Assembly (NCBI RefSeq): GCF_028389875.1
Contig: NW_026907681.1
Coordinates: 2,294,001 to 2,358,000 of the forward strand
Source: Rhea pennata
Lineage: Eukaryota > Chordata > Aves > Rheiformes > Rheidae
Reading direction: 5' to 3'
DNA: 64,000 nt
The notes beneath the pieces are model-generated. The model ran no database searches. It was given only the letters and a program-made list of their open reading frames with translations, and was not told the origin of the DNA. Positions within the stretch are counted from its first letter, which is position 1, and every line of letters begins with the position of its first letter. This document shows, piece after piece, positions 35,181 to 48,900 of this stretch. Made by a program: the position numbers and the translations under genes.

Positions 35181-36130
35181 TGCTGCCCCATGCCACCATG
35201 GGGCTCCTCAGCCCTCCGGAGCGACCCCCCGGGGCACAGCCCGGCCCCACATGGAGCAGCCCCTGCCCAGCCACGGTCCAGCCCTGCCAGGTGGAGCAGG
35301 AAGGCTGCCAAGCCCCAGGGCTGCTGTGGGGAGGGGACTGGGGCAGAAGAGGTGACAGCACACTGCCCTGCCCCGGGGGCAGCAGCACACTGCCCGTGGG
35401 CTCCGGCACCCCAGCCATCACCAGGGCCCCCACAACAGCGTCAAGGCTGGTACCAGCACAGGTCCCAGAGCTGCCCCTCATGCCCAGCACAGCCCTAGGG
35501 CAGAGGGCAGCGAGGAGCCCCACGGGGCCCTTGCGGCAGAGCCCAGCCCCTGAGGAGCCCTGGCCGGGCCTCAGGGCCCCGCACTGCCTGGGCACCGGGC
35601 GCCGGGCTGCCCCAGTGCCCCGCCGTGCTCCGTGACACGCACCGCCACCCACAAGATGGCGCCGTCCCGAGGGGAGAGGGGGGAGCGGAACTGGGGGCGG
35701 GGACAGGAGGGCTCAGCGTTCCTAGGGCGTCACCCCAGGGCAGCCCTCCTATTGGCTGGCATGAGGGAGAGGGCGGGGATGGATGTGACTGATGGCTCTG
35801 TCAGGCAATCAGAGACCGCCGTGTGAAAAGGAGACGGAAAGAGCGACGCGCAAGAGGCGAGGGAGCGAAGCAGGCGGGGTGTGAGGGGGGAGCGGGTGTG
35901 CGTGGGCTTGGTGGGGGCTGTGGGTGCGTTCAAGTGCTGGCGGGTGCCCTCACGCTGGGGCGGGGGAGCGGTGCTAGCGACGGGGCTGCTTTCATGCAGG
36001 AGCTCCCGCAGGGGCTGGCGGGGCTGCGAGCACAGGGCACAGCGCCCCGTCACCGAGGGGAACCGGCCCGCGAGCTGGACGTGCCGGCGTGCCCCCGAGC
36101 CGCTGGGCCTGGGCGGCTTGGTGGGGTTTG
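35180..36130. promoter_or_regulatory. CpG-island promoter candidate
   Basis: GC- and CpG-rich block. It contains a YY1-type AAGATGGCGCC at 35653-35663, a reversed CCAAT box (ATTGG, 35751-35755) and clustered CpGs up to about 36110. Such islands usually mark housekeeping transcription starts, possibly bidirectional. The downstream gene on the plus strand was not identified. Long open frames across it (such as 35092-35652 minus) are composition artefacts. Confidence 0.55.
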
Positions 36131-37179
36131 GGTGCAGGAAGCTTTGCCCATGTTGTGGGTCTGAGATGCATTTTCAAGGATTTTCTGGAGCTGCTGCTGT
36201 CCCCGCAGCCCCCAGGTGCTCAGAGCTGCGTCTGGGAGCTGCTGGGCAGGATACGCTATTTCTAGTGCCAGCAGGAGGGATCCAAAATCAGTAGAGTGAC
36301 TTGGACAACGTTGTTTGCTGGTTGTGTGCCTCTACACATGAGCAGCAGCAAGAGCATTTCACCTGAAAGTGTTCAAATGTCTTGGTCAAAGAAGTCTAAT
36401 CCAGCCAGAGCATTTGTGCTAATTTAGCTTCTGCTGCTAAATAAATGGTACGGAATAAAAAAAGCTCCATCTGGAAAGGCGGGAGGAGGGACAAATGGGA
36501 GAAAAGCAGCGCACCTGGCTGTTTATTGGCTGAAGTGGCTTTATCAGTATTTTATGAAAGGGAGAATGCACGTTAAAAGCGCAAAAGAGGCCTGAGTGTG
36601 CTAGTGAGGATTTTTAGGTGTAGACGGGACTCTGTTGTCATAGAGGTGACCTCTGCAGTGTCTGGCTGTTTGCAGTCATGGTAGATGATAAACTCTTTGT
36701 GCACCCTCAGGAGCCCTTTGCTTCAATCAATGTACAGTTTAGAATAGACTCTTGAATAATCTCTTTGTAACAGTTTTGTGTGTGTGTGTATGTCTTTTTA
36801 CTTTTTTTGTTTGTTTGTTTGTGTGTTTGTTTTATGATGGTAGAGGTTCTTTGTGAAACTAAGGCTATTTCTAGGAGCTCTGTGGGTGTAAAAAAAAATC
36901 AAAAAAGCCAGGGAGGGGTTAATCCTTTCCCTGTAGACTAACCTAAAGTATTAATTCTCTAGTTATTTAATTTGCTAGTTTGCTGGCTGCTACTGGCTCC
37001 GCTTCAAAGGCTGTTTTAGGGGACCTGGTGTACTTACACCTTCCAGCTGGGAAGTTTGGTCCCTGCTGTCCCTACTGATTCTTTTGGTTACGGGAAAGAA
37101 TTTGCTTAATTCCTAAGAGTTTCAGACTTCTCAGGTGTAAACAAGCAGATGCTGAAAAACCCCCAAGGATAGCAGACCT

Positions 37180-37212
<33 letters not shown>

Positions 37213-40200
37213 TCCCTGAGGATGTGGTGTACGTGTTTGCTCTCACTGTAGCCTAATGGTGCTGCTCCAGCCTACCTCAGGCTGCAGCGTGAGGCATGTG
37301 TTAGGCCCAAAGGCTGATGTGGAGTGAACAGTCATACCTCTGGTGACAGTGAAAGTACTCGTTTTGGGAGTAGGGGCATGTACAGGGTCATCCCCAATGT
37401 CTGTGTATTTGCTTGGTATTAAGAGTCTGCGTGGTTTTAATGATAGTCCTTTCCAAATGGAGAGAGTCGCCCTGCTGACTGGCCTCTAAAATGCAAGTGA
37501 GCATCTTGAGGATGTCCATTTGTAACTCAGCGTGCTGGTCCTTAGTTTGAGCAATCTAACTGTGCTTGGATGCCAGTGTGGTTGGAAGTGTTCCTGTTTT
37601 CCCTTGCAGGATAACACGCAGCTTTGCAGTCATCCTCCCCAGCAGATCCCCAGGCACTTTACAGAGGAGGTGCTGGTGGTTTCCCCCTTTTCCAGCTAGT
37701 GAAACTGGCCCAGAGAAAGAGAAGGGCTCCTGGCAATGCGTTGAGGGTAGAGAGTGGGAAAGGACCAGAGCTTTTCTTTCCCTCCCACACTTGCTGCTCC
37801 AAAAGAGTAGTGCTGGAAGCTGCTGTGATGTTTTCCCTTGTTCATGCGTGCAAGGGAGGTTTTAGCCAGACTGAGCACAGCAAAAAGCCCTTCTGTAACC
37901 CACAGGTGGAATCATCAGAACAGAATGTGAACGACACTGAAACAGCTCATTTCTGTCTTTCTCCGCTTCTCCCAGGCGTTACAGACCAGCAGAAAATACT
38001 CGTGACTAGGGCAAATGAGTGAAGCAAGTCGGTGCAGAGGTAAGCTTGTGTTGCTTATCACTTCTTTTTTAGGGAATGGTGATTGAGTATATTCTGCCAT
38101 AACTGTTTGCACTCTTCCTTGTGTGTTGTTGAGTAAAGAATGCTGTGCTGCCAGTAGTTTTTTCCTGGGGGAAGGGGAAGCACTCTTCAAGAAAGGGCAC
38201 TTTCCCAGGGGTTGCCTGCTGCTGCTTATTTTGTTTCTGTGCCATTCTGGGCAGTCTGCACTGCGCTGTTTCCATCTTCCATGTCGGATAACCCTTCAAA
38301 GCCCACAGTGCATGGGCTTAGTTGACTGACAGTACAAGACTGTGGCATGTATTTTGTCTTTGCATACGTTTGTTGTGAGGTACGGGGTACATCTCGTTGA
38401 CTTTCATCTCTGAGGATGACATCCGAAATAGCAAGTTACCCGTGGAAGTGAGAAGTCAGGATCTCAATCTCAGCTTAATAGCAATATGGGGAGGCTTTGC
38501 AGAGCTTCTTCATGCTTGTTGAAATCCATCCAACTTTGTGTCTCTCTGGCCTCTCTCTAACTGTGGAAGCAGTAGTACCTGGGGGCCCAGTTTGAAAGCA
38601 GTCATCCCTATAAAGGGCCTTGGAAGCTTGGAAAGGGAAGAATTGGTTGTGTGTCCAAAATATCCCTCTTGCACTTCTATGTGTGAGGAAGGCTTTTTGC
38701 ACTGTGTGCTACTCAAACAGTCTTTCCTTGCTTACTAGCACTCAGCTTGGTAAAGGCTAGGAATTCAAGGGTTTACTGAAGCTTGCAGAGTCACCCTTCA
38801 CCCTGAAAAAAAGGAAACCCCCCCCCTTTTTTTTTGTTATTTGGTGAAGCCAGCCTCAGCCAAGAAGGAGATGCTATTGCAAATCCAGATGTTTTCTCCC
38901 AACAAGCCCATGGGCTGTTTGCCTGCCTTAAGTATGCTTGGTTGCAACATGGCTGTTGGCACCTGGTCAAACGCACACCATGCACCATGTTGTTGCAACT
39001 GTGTGCCTGCAGTGTTGTCATCTGTTTCCACTTGTGTTGTCAGCTTGAGGCTTTAGCTCACCAGCCTCAAGTTCTTCCAGGTTCTTGTCTTCAGTGCCTT
39101 GGCGGGAGGAATGGCTGCTGTGGTTGACTGAAAAATCCTCAGTGTTGTGAGGGCTGCAGCATCCTGTGGCACAAGAGGCGCTTGCTGAGCTTGTGTTCAT
39201 TCCTGAGCTGCTCTCTTGTGCTTGCCACTCCTCCTGGTTTCTGTCAGCTTCCTCTCTTTCCCCTGTTCACTGCTGAAATGAGAACAGCCTGAAACAACCA
39301 TGCCCCTCCAAGTTAGGAGTGTGAAACAAAGAACCAGGCTGCTGTTGCTACCTGAGTGGCAAGCTGAGGAAGCCTGTGATGTTTTGCTCTGAAACACTCT
39401 GACAGTTTCCAGGCTCTGACTGGGCAGCCTTTTTAATGGGCCTTGTTTCAGCTGACTGGTGCGTCCAGGTTCTTGTGCTCGGTACTCTCCCTTGTGAGCC
39501 CTTTCCTCCTCGCTGTGTCTTTTTAGTCCGTGGTGAGAGGGGTCACTACTGCACTGGAGGAAGGCAAGCCAGAGGAGATCATGAGCAGTGCTTTTAACCT
39601 CACTGCTACCCCTGAGGACATCCATACATGAAGGAACCTTTGCTAATTGAAGGATGAGGTAACATTTGCTGCAGTGCGTTCTCATGCAGTGTATATGGAA
39701 AAGTCCCCCTTGACTGTGTATGAGCTTTCTTTTCCAAGGTCTTTGCTACTCCCCCGCCACAGCTCTTGGAAATATCTTTGTTTGGGCTCTGATTTTGCAC
39801 CTTGAAGGGCATGGCATTTCTGAAAGCAGCTGTACCTTTTGTCTGGTGCTTCTTCCCAGAGTTAGTCATACTTAAGTCCAAATTGACTGGAGTGGGTGAC
39901 AGGTGTTTCTAGGAAACACTGTAGAAGTAGCCATGCACAGCAGTCTGGGCACAAAAGCTGCAGCTGTCTTTCTCTCAGGCAGCTGCCTGCCCCAGTTTTG
40001 CCAGGAGAGAAGTGTTTCAAAGCTTTTTTCACCCTTGCTTGTCTTTGCTCTCCCATGTGCCACTTTGTATTGGTTCTGCAGAAGGAGGAGGGACCTGGGG
40101 AAGGCTGTTAGCTGTAACTGATTCACTGCTGTCATGCGGTGCAAGTGAAGTACTGTTAAAATCTGCCATAATTTCTTTCTAATATCTGACTGTGGTCTTT

Positions 40201-41404
40201 AGAATTTCTCTTTTTTTCCTGCAGCAGTGGATTTTTCACTGCATTCAGCAGGAGTGAAAAATGAACCCGAGTGCAGTGTGTGATTGCAAATTCTCCAACA
40301 TCTGTTCTTAAATATTGATCAAGAGGACACAGTGCAAACCAGAACATGATGTAAAGATGATGAAAGATCTTGAGGTGTTCAGTGATGCAGAGAAAGTAAG
40401 TATTTATCTTCCTCTTTTTGTGTGAGTAATATATTTCACACAGCCAAATAATAGTGCTAATTTCATGGAAATAGTTTCTCCGAACAAGTGTGGCAATCTG
40501 AGAGAACTCTTTATTTTTCGTGTCTCATTCTAATACTCTACATACTGATAAGTATGACTGCACTAGATAGGTCCTCCCTGATTAGAGAATACATATTCCT
40601 CAGAAAATGTGACATAGCAGTGAGAAGTTGGTATAGGCACCTTGTGCTGCATTCTCTGAATTGCCTTCTTGTGTTTTTTGTGAATGGACATGGTTAAGAA
40701 TCAGCTGCTTTGGGACTTGTTTCTCCACTCTGAATCCTATTGAAATGATGGCTAGGGTTGAAATAGGCAAGAAGATTGCCTGGTGCCTTCCATCACCTGG
40801 GTACAACCAGCTTTTAATCTCTTGTGATTTGCTCCTCAGATACTAAATCTTGTTGTTCCTTATGCACAAAAGAGTGATGTGTGCTCAGGCAGTGGGGTTA
40901 GGCTACAGGCTAAAAGGGCACTGCTTAGCTTCCTGTGCCTGTCCGTGTGACTCAGGTGTGGGTTCCTATTTGCCTGTATTTCCTTGACCTCTCATGCCCT
41001 TGTATAGAGTCTCCTGGGTCCTGTAGTCCAATCACCTGTAAGAGGCAGAAGTGTCCAAGAACTGATTTTATAAATTGACTGAAGCTCCCTTGTGAGAGAT
41101 TTCCTTGACTGAGAGCCACATGCAGAATTTCCTTTTCAAATCCAAGTGGCATTTGCTGATGGTGTCTTTATGGGTGTTTGTCCTTGTGGCAGCATTGCCT
41201 CTGAGTGTAACTGGCTTTCTGTCGCTAGAGCAGCTTTGATTGTACGTAACAATCCTACATCCTCTGTCTTCGTTTGGCTATGTCACTTTGAATCCTCCTA
41301 GTGCGCTTTTGAATGACTGCCACTTCATTTCAGGAGCATCTTCATAGGCTGCCTTTGTAGCTTTTTGTTGGAATCTCAGTTCCTTTCTTTCTGTTCTTTC
41401 TTAA

Positions 41405-41437
<33 letters not shown>

Positions 41438-41756
41438 TTTTTTTCAAATGAGAATTCAGAATTGCCCGCAGTATTTCATGTGATATGCCTCAAGTGCCAG
41501 GAGGAATACTTCCCTATCTGCTGGGAATGGGAAACTGTTCCTTTCTTCACGATTCTAGCTGTGGATCACTACTGTGTAGTTAGCTGGTGCACTCAGTTGT
41601 GTGTGTGGATAAGAACTCGCAGCAACGTCCACATTTCCTGAAGCCTGGTTTAGAGGAGAAATCCTTGTGGTTAATCCTGCGTGCCAGAATGGAGTTGCTG
41701 TTCTGTCCTGCCGGGTGCTGCCTGCAGGTACCACAGCCCTGTTGTTTGTGGCCACA
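36131..41756. other. Mostly non-coding, with candidate plus-strand exons
   Basis: AT-rich sequence with a 30-nt poly-T (37182-37211), a (CT)n/T-run (about 41405-41444) and no recognised gene. Weak exon-like pieces: about 37977-38040 (acceptor 'ttctcccag', donor 'gtaagc') and about 40222-40395 (acceptor 'ttcctgcag', donor 'gtaagt'), which holds ATG ATG at 40357-40362. Frames do not join cleanly to a further candidate at about 42670-42765 ('QEERTRQKLKELMKKMKESL'). I can name no protein. Confidence 0.3.
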
Positions 41757-42256
41757 TCTGGAGTAGCATGGGCAGTTGTGGGCTGCCCAGTACAAGAGAG
41801 ACAGGGAGCTACTGGCGCGAGTGCAGCAGAGGTCCTTCTGAGATGCTGAAGGGACTGGAGCATGTCTGATGTGAGGCAAGGCTGAGCAAGCTGGGACTCT
41901 TCATCCTGGAGAAGAGAAGGCTGGTGGGGGATCTTATCAATGTGTGCAAGTAGCTGAAGGGAGGTGGTAGAGAGGATGGGGCCAGGCTCTCTTTAGTGGT
42001 GCCCAGGGGTATGATAAGAGGCAACGGGCACAAACGGCAGCACAGAAGTTCCATCTGAACATGAGGAGAAACTTCTTTCTGATGTGGGTTAGTGAGCACT
42101 GGAACAGGTTTCCCAGAGAGGTTGTGGAGTCCCCTTGGAGATATTCAAAGCCATGCGGACAGGTTCCTGGGCAACACGTGCTCTAGGTGACGCTGCTTGA
42201 GCAGGGAGGTGGGACTAGATGATCTCCAGAGGTCCCTTCCATGCTCAACCATGATG
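41757..42256 (+). mobile_element. CR1 LINE 3' fragment
   Basis: 5'-truncated CR1 with the standard 3' UTR blocks. It has 'gatgctgaagggactggagca', 'ctggagaagagaaggct', 'catgaggagaaacttcttt' and 'gggactagatgatctccagaggtcccttcc'. Several substitutions; no open ORF2. Confidence 0.92.
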
Positions 42257-43931
42257 TGATTTGGTGAGCTTTAGGATAAAGAGCAAAGATAGATTCGTAC
42301 ACGTCAGCATTCTCTCTGGATGTCTTGCGTCCTTTTTTTGGACGTGTCCTGGGCCATGGATCAACATGTTAACAGAGAGAGACAAGGCAGGCCATGAACT
42401 AAGTTTCAAAGGACAGGCCTTCCGCTTGTGTACATTATATCCGTGCATCCAGGCCAAAACCAGAATGTATCTCTTTTGAAAACAAGGACAACTATGTAGC
42501 AGCATTCCAGTGATTCTTACTTGCTTTCTGCCTAATACGACAACTGTATGCTAATCTTCTGTGCATATGGAGAGCCTTCATAAAGTTACTGCGTATGCAC
42601 CAAGCGTGTGTGTGTCAGATTCTCGGCATTTTTATGACTGCTCCTTCATGTTTCTTATCATGAGCTGCATAGGAACTCCCCAGGAGGAAAGAACAAGACA
42701 GAAACTTAAAGAACTGATGAAGAAAATGAAGGAATCACTCACACTCAAGATGGCACTGCAGGGTAGTTCTGTCTTTCCCGTTTTTTCTGTGTTCTGGCCA
42801 AAAGCCTCCTCTGAAACGATGGAAAGGAGCTGTCTGTAAGAAAGTTGTAAACGGCGCTTCCAGGGAGTCTCCAACAGCCTCCTTCCACCATCCTTGGATG
42901 TATGGAACATAAATGATAGTTGGTGCTGCCCTCTGGGCTTTCCACATGCCAGGAAGGGCCGGGTCCCATCTGTGCCCATCCAGCTGGCTTCAGGGGGTAT
43001 GTGGCCACTGTTCCCATAGCTCTGCCACTCCATGTGTCCAGAGCCTGGAACTGAAAAGGTGCAGGACTGCAGTCCATTTTTCTGCACTGGAGAAAAGTGT
43101 GGACACCTGGGCAGTTATAGCACAGGGCTGGTCACTTGGAGACTCGGTTTAGTTCAACAGAGTGAAAATCTGAATGTAGCAATAGGACCGGCAGGTACTG
43201 GTGCCTTCCGCACTGGTCCAGGAGCTGAGACTTCTCCCCAGGGCTAAGGAGCAGAAAGAACATTTAAGATGGACAGGGAAATACAGGAGGTTTCATTCAG
43301 GTCAGATGTCGCAGGATCGGCTTCTGGGGCCATTTCTATGGTTGCTGTGATGTGACTCCGGTCCCTTGTGCTCAGGGGAGTTACAGAGCCCCGTGTGCAG
43401 CTTTTCAGCCTGGGGCTGAGTCCCATAGGGCTGAAACCTTGGGCTGAGCAGGTATCGATTCCCAGTGGAAAGGCATCTCAGTTTGGGTGCTCTGAGAGAG
43501 CAAAGAGACTCTCTGGCTAAAAAAGGGAGAGTCAAACATTAGCGGCATCTTGTAGTCTTCAGCCAGCCAGGACTTTTAAGGTCCCAGATTGAAGTCTTGG
43601 TTCGAGTGCCCAGCAAAGGGAAAAATAGAGTGCATTGTAGGCTGAGGAGCAATCAGAAGAAATATCCCTGAAAAGCACAGAAGCCATCAAGCAGATTATA
43701 GTCACTCGCAGGTCATCCGGCCTTACTCTTTTCTCTTTCAAACCAAACTCAGGCTTCACCCCAGAGCCACTGAAGCCAATGGAAAGAGTCATTTTCGTAG
43801 GGTTTTTTTTTTTTCCTCCTTTGATGTGCTTGAGCATTTGTTCTAATGCTTTAATGAACAAGTTAAACTTGCAAATACATGTTCTATCACTAAAAAATCA
43901 GTCCTAGCCACACTATCTGAGACAGAATAAA

Positions 43932-44610
43932 TCAGAAGTTTCGTGAAGCTCTCGCCCTGGAGCGAGTCCAGGTACATCCGGCTCTAGCCACTTGGCAACG
44001 GGCAGAAATGCCTTTCTTGTCTGGTTGTTTCAAACTGTTAGCAGAACCTGGGTACTCCACTATTAAGAACATTTCTTCCTCATTTTTTGGAGGATCGGAA
44101 GTCTCAGCATATGAACTACTGGTATATTTGGGGTAATTGGGCATTTGAGTGTCCTGTGGGATTTGGAGACTCGAATAAGGTAAGAGGGCACAGGAGAGAC
44201 CACATCTGGACATGGAGTCCAGTTTAGAGTCCCAAGCTTCAGACTGATGGGGCACACCGGTGTGAGCCCAGGGGAAGCCTGGGCTTCCCCCTGTTTCCTG
44301 AGGACCTCTAGCTGCAGGGGAGGCCTCTGGCTTTGTTCCTGTGCTTGCTGATGGGGCAAGGGACATGCTGTCCCCTGCATCCTGAAAGCCATTGGCCAAA
44401 GGAGATGCCACTGGCTCGGCTCCTCCGGGCATTGCTGGGTCGAGAGGCGTGCTCTCTGTGTCGCTGGCTGCCTCCGTGGCATCATCTCTGGCCTTGATGT
44501 CAGGCGAACGGGGCACCTTCTGGTGGCACATCTCTGTCTGTGAAGAGTCTCCTGAGGCTACGTCTGACCCAGGTCATGCACGAGGAGGGTTTTCCTCCAG
44601 CTCCTCCACC
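43932..44610 (-). CDS. Uncharacterised Pro/Ser/Glu-rich frame, possibly spliced
   Basis: A 199-residue open frame starts at ATG 44531 on the minus strand and ends at 43932. Composition is low complexity (Ala, Pro, Ser, Glu), with two related units near 'GGAEPVASPLANGF' and 'GTKPEASPAARGP'. It lacks membrane segments or a known domain. An upstream exon ending 'ADWTDQEEPLQ' (donor GTGGAG at 44604-44609) would join in frame across a 72-bp intron to 44537 (acceptor 'cttcacag'), adding acidic residues. It lies about 1.3 kb beyond the 3' end of the MROH-like gene on the same strand. I do not recognise it; it may be a gene fragment or chance frame. Confidence 0.3.
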
Positions 44611-45700
44611 TGTAAAGGCTCTTCCTGATCAGTCCAATCTGCTTGCTCATCCTGCAGCGCTCCCAGGCCTCTCTTCCCTCTTCTCACCTCCCGTCCCTGC
44701 TTGGGCAGCAAGGAGGATCCTAGAGCAGTGTGAGGTCAACCGGAGGTGTGTTGGCATCCAGCCATGCCGTTGTCAGAGACAAGCAAGGGGTGGAGCTGCG
44801 GGGCTGGTCCCTGCTCTTTGCCCTACTTCATTCCAGTGATATCTGTCTATTGAGAATAAAGCAGAGTGAAGGGGTGCTGCATACATCTGGATGCTGATGC
44901 TGCACATGGTTCTGGGCATGCAAGGAAGAGCCCTGGGGGAACGGAAGAGGAGGAGGCACGGAGCAACTTGTGGGGGACACCAGAAGAGGCATTGTGGAAG
45001 CATTGACCTTGTCAAGACCCTCATCCCAGAAGAGCTGTGGGGGACACCCACAGCCCAGAGGAGTGGCAAAATCAGGCTGATGTCGTGCTGCGGGAGACAT
45101 CCAGAGCCGCGTGCAGCACATGGGTGTCTGGGGAGATGCTGGAGGTGACGTGGGACTCGTGCAGGATTGCAGAGCCTGTGGCTCAGGGGCAGCTGTACAG
45201 AGGGAGCAGGGCTTGGGGAGGCTCTGTGAGGGTTTGTACATCTGTCCTCGGGGTACGGAGGAGCACCAAAGGGCTACTCAGAGGGGCCTGAGCTGCACAG
45301 AAGTGTGCACAGAAGGGCCAGGGGTGTACAGAAAGGCACATGGAGGCTACTGGGGTTTTCCAAAAGCTGCATGGAGGGGCATAGGACATGCAGAAAGGCG
45401 CACAGAGAGCCCTGGGGTGCACTCAAGGGCCCACAGAAGGCCCTGAGGTGCACTGAAAGGTACATGGATGAGTCCTAATGGGGCTGCAGGGCAGATCACG
45501 TACACCCTCAGATGCCCCAGAGGTGGCTGTGAGTGCACCAGCTTGCTTCCTTTACCCTTGAATTCGCCACAGGGCCTGACAAGGCACACATGCTCCCATG
45601 CCCTCTATCACCTCCTGCTCTCCAGCTGCATCCACCTCCTCTCCATGGCATCCACACTCCTCCTCCCACACTCACCTGCAGCCCCCACCAGTCCCACCTG
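44611..45700. other. Non-coding, with a degenerate tandem repeat
   Basis: From about 45290 to 45470, units around 'cagaaggcccaggggtgcac' recur in drifting form, giving a minisatellite-like block. No supported coding sequence. Confidence 0.45.
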
Positions 45701-45922
45701 CCCCAGCTTTCCAAATGTACACAAGAAAAAGCCTTGTTTTAATATGGGCATGAGCAAATGCAGAAACAGGGCTTCCCAGGCAAGTTGTGGCGTCTTCATG
45801 CTTGTGCAAGTCCAATGAGACGTGGCCTGGAGCTACCTGCTTTGCTGAATGTGCTCTGCACTGGAGGCAGACCGGCAACTCGGGGATGCTGAATTATGGG
45901 AAGCTCATCCCACACTGGTTCT

Positions 45923-48900
45923 TCAGCCTTGGTGCCACCACTGCCAGGCTCTCCGCAGGCGAGCGAGCAGGGCTCGGATGGTGAAGCCTGACGGGGATGC
46001 TTTCCTGGGCTCTCGGAGGGCAAAGGTTGTGTACGTTGCCAGGAAGCGGACTGTGGGGCTGCTGTCATGCTCCAAGCGCTGAAGTACTGTGGTGGGAGGA
46101 AAGAGTGGTGATCATGGCCTGTATCAGCAGAGCCCCCAGGCCCTTCCTGGAGGGAGGGCCAAGGGGAAGCCAGGCACCAGGAAACCTGCCTGTGCTCAGT
46201 GATACTCCAAATGTTCCCCAAATTCCCTTCAGGAAGGTAGGCAAGAGCCCTCCAGCCTTGTGCAGGGCACGGGTTCTCTCTGCCTGGCCAAAAGCATTGG
46301 CCCTCAAATGCCCCAGAAATTCCCTGCATCTCCAGGCACCAACCCCAGCCAGCCCTGCATGCCCTACGTACAGCTGCACATCTCCTCCAGGTTCTCCCCG
46401 TGCCAGTCCAGGAGCTGCCCAGCAAGCCCTAAGCACACACAGCCCATCACAAGGTGAGAGCCAGGCCAGGAGGGAGGGATCTGGGGCTGGGTAGAGGGAC
46501 GTGGACTTTGGGGCAGAGATCTAGTGCTGGGGAGAAGGACTTGGGGTCTGGTCAGATGGGCCCAGGCATTATGGAGAAAGACCAAAGGACTGTTCAGAGG
46601 GTCTCAAGTGCTGGGGAGAGGGATCCAGGCATTAAGGAGGGGGTTGTGGGGGCTGGGGAGGGGGATCCAGAGTCTTGGGAGAGGGACCTGGTGGTGGGGA
46701 GAGGGTCACAGATGCTGAGGAGAGGGACATGGGCTCTTGGGAGAGGGCCAGGAGGGCTGGGGAGAAGCACCCAGGTGTTATGGAAAAGGACCTAGGGACT
46801 GGGAAGTGGGTCCCATGTGCTGGGGAGAGGGACCTTGGCATTCAGGGGTGAGGCGTGGGGAGAGGAACCGAGTGCTGGGGAGAGGGTCACGGGCATTGAG
46901 GAGGGGAACACAGGCTCTTGAAAGAGGGCTGAGGAGAAGGATCTTGGGGCTGGTGAGAGGGTCGTGGGTGCCCGAGGGGGTCTCACCGAGGAAGTATGCC
47001 GCCTGCTCACGCAGGGGAGTCCGGGGATCCTCCAGGTACCGGCAGCTGCAGCTCACATACTCGCTGGCTACCGGCCCGGCATTCCGCACCTGCAGGGACC
47101 CCCAGTAAAGGTGCTGGCACCGCCGAGCCTGCTCCCCTCTGTGGGACACCTATCCCCTCTCTAGGACAGGCGTTGCCAACACTGGGTCCACCCCCCCTCC
47201 CAGGACAGGTGAGGGCACAACCAAGACAGGGGCTAGCACGGCCGGGACAGCTGTTGGCACTGATGGAAAAGATGTTGGCAGAGAAGGGGCAGTGGCTGGC
47301 ACCGCCAGGACAGGGGCTAGGACTGCCAGGAGAGATGCTGACACCTTTGGGGCAGTGGTTGGCACCTCTGGGAAAGGAGCTAGCCCTGCTTCAGTAGGGG
47401 CCGGCACCTCCAGGGAAGATGCTGCTGGCATAGCTGGGACAGGGATTGGCACTGGCTTTGCAAGCAGTCAGATTGCAAATTGTCCCAGGAGAAGCAACCT
47501 CCAGGACAAGGGCTGGCACCTGCAGGACAGCTGCTGGCACTGCTGGGACAGGGGCTGGCTCCCACGAGAGGTGCTGGCAACAGCGGGACAGGGGCCAGCA
47601 CCTCCGGGACAGGCATGGCGCTGCTGGGGCTTCCTTACCAGGTACTCGCCAATGTACCAGATCTGTGCTCTCTCGGCCAGCTTCCGGAGCTGCTTCCAGT
47701 GTAGGAGCTTTGCAGCGTCCACGAGAGCTGCCTGGGCCACCTTGGGAGGAGTGGGGAGACGGGTGATGGCACCACGGCCAGGCCAGGGACACCCCACAGC
47801 CGCCGCCCCGAGTGTCCCCCGGGTGGCCGTACGGCCTGCCACAGTGCCCTGTACCTGTGCCACCCCGGGGTGTGGGTCACTCAGATGCAGGAAGAGGGGC
47901 AGCAGTCCCTGGCGTGCCACCTGCTTCATCTGCTGCCTCTCGCTGCCTGCTGCCCGGCTCAGCAGCTCCCCAAAGAGCCGCATGGCCAGCTCCCGCACCG
48001 CTCTGACCTCCTGTTGGGGCAAACACGGCAACGTCAGCAGGGGCGATGGAGAGTAACCAGAAAGGGCTCCCTACCAGCTCCCTGCCGCCATCCTCACACT
48101 GGAGAAGAGGGACAGAAGGTCATGGGCCAGCTGCACAGCGAAGCGGCTGCTTTGCGATGGGGTGATGTGGTGCAGCACGTTACTCAGCACCACCAGCGCT
48201 TTGGCATCTGTCTCCCCATCAGCGTCCTGCAGCTGCTTCACCACGTGCGGGATCAGCTTCTGCATCTTCCTTGCCTGCAGCGAGACATGCAGCATTTTCC
48301 TCAGACCACTGATGGTGGAAATGCTCTGTACAGAGGCACGGGCGGCAAGCGCTCACTCACTGTGGCGGGTCTCTCAGAGAGGAAGAGGAGGCCGCGGAGC
48401 GCCAGCCAGCGCATGACTCGGCGCTCGTTGCCCAGCTGCTCCTGGCAGAGGCTCAGTGCCACCTCGTCATCTGCCGCGCACAGATCAGGGCACTGCAGCA
48501 GCTGCAACGGCACAGGGCCAGGGTGGCACAGGGACCAGTGGCCACAGCTAGGACCAGGACCCCGGCACGTAGCACGGCATTCCCACTGCCACCTCCCACT
48601 TGGCCCCAGCCCTAGCCCCAGCCCCAGCCCCAGGGGCAGCCCCAGCTCCAGCTGGATCCCCTCATCATTGCCCCCTTGTGCACAACCCCTCCACCCCATC
48701 CCTGTGCCCTCAGCGCCATCCCCATGTCCCCATCCCCTCAGCCTGGCTCCATCTGCAGCCCTCTGGCCTTTCTTCAGAGCACATGGAGTGCTGAGGGCCA
48801 GCACAGAGGGTGCGTGAGACACAGGGGACAGCTGGGGACTAACAGAGGCACCAGCAGAGTCCTAGTTCTGCTGTCACCAGCCACCCCTTCCCACTCATGC

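Noticed and set aside
35092..35652. Long frames on both strands of the CpG island
   Set aside because: Stop-poor GC-rich DNA; no splice sites or conserved motif supports them.
47468..48031. One continuous 187-codon MROH frame
   Set aside because: It reads through an intron; splice sites at 47855 and 47740 divide it into two exons.
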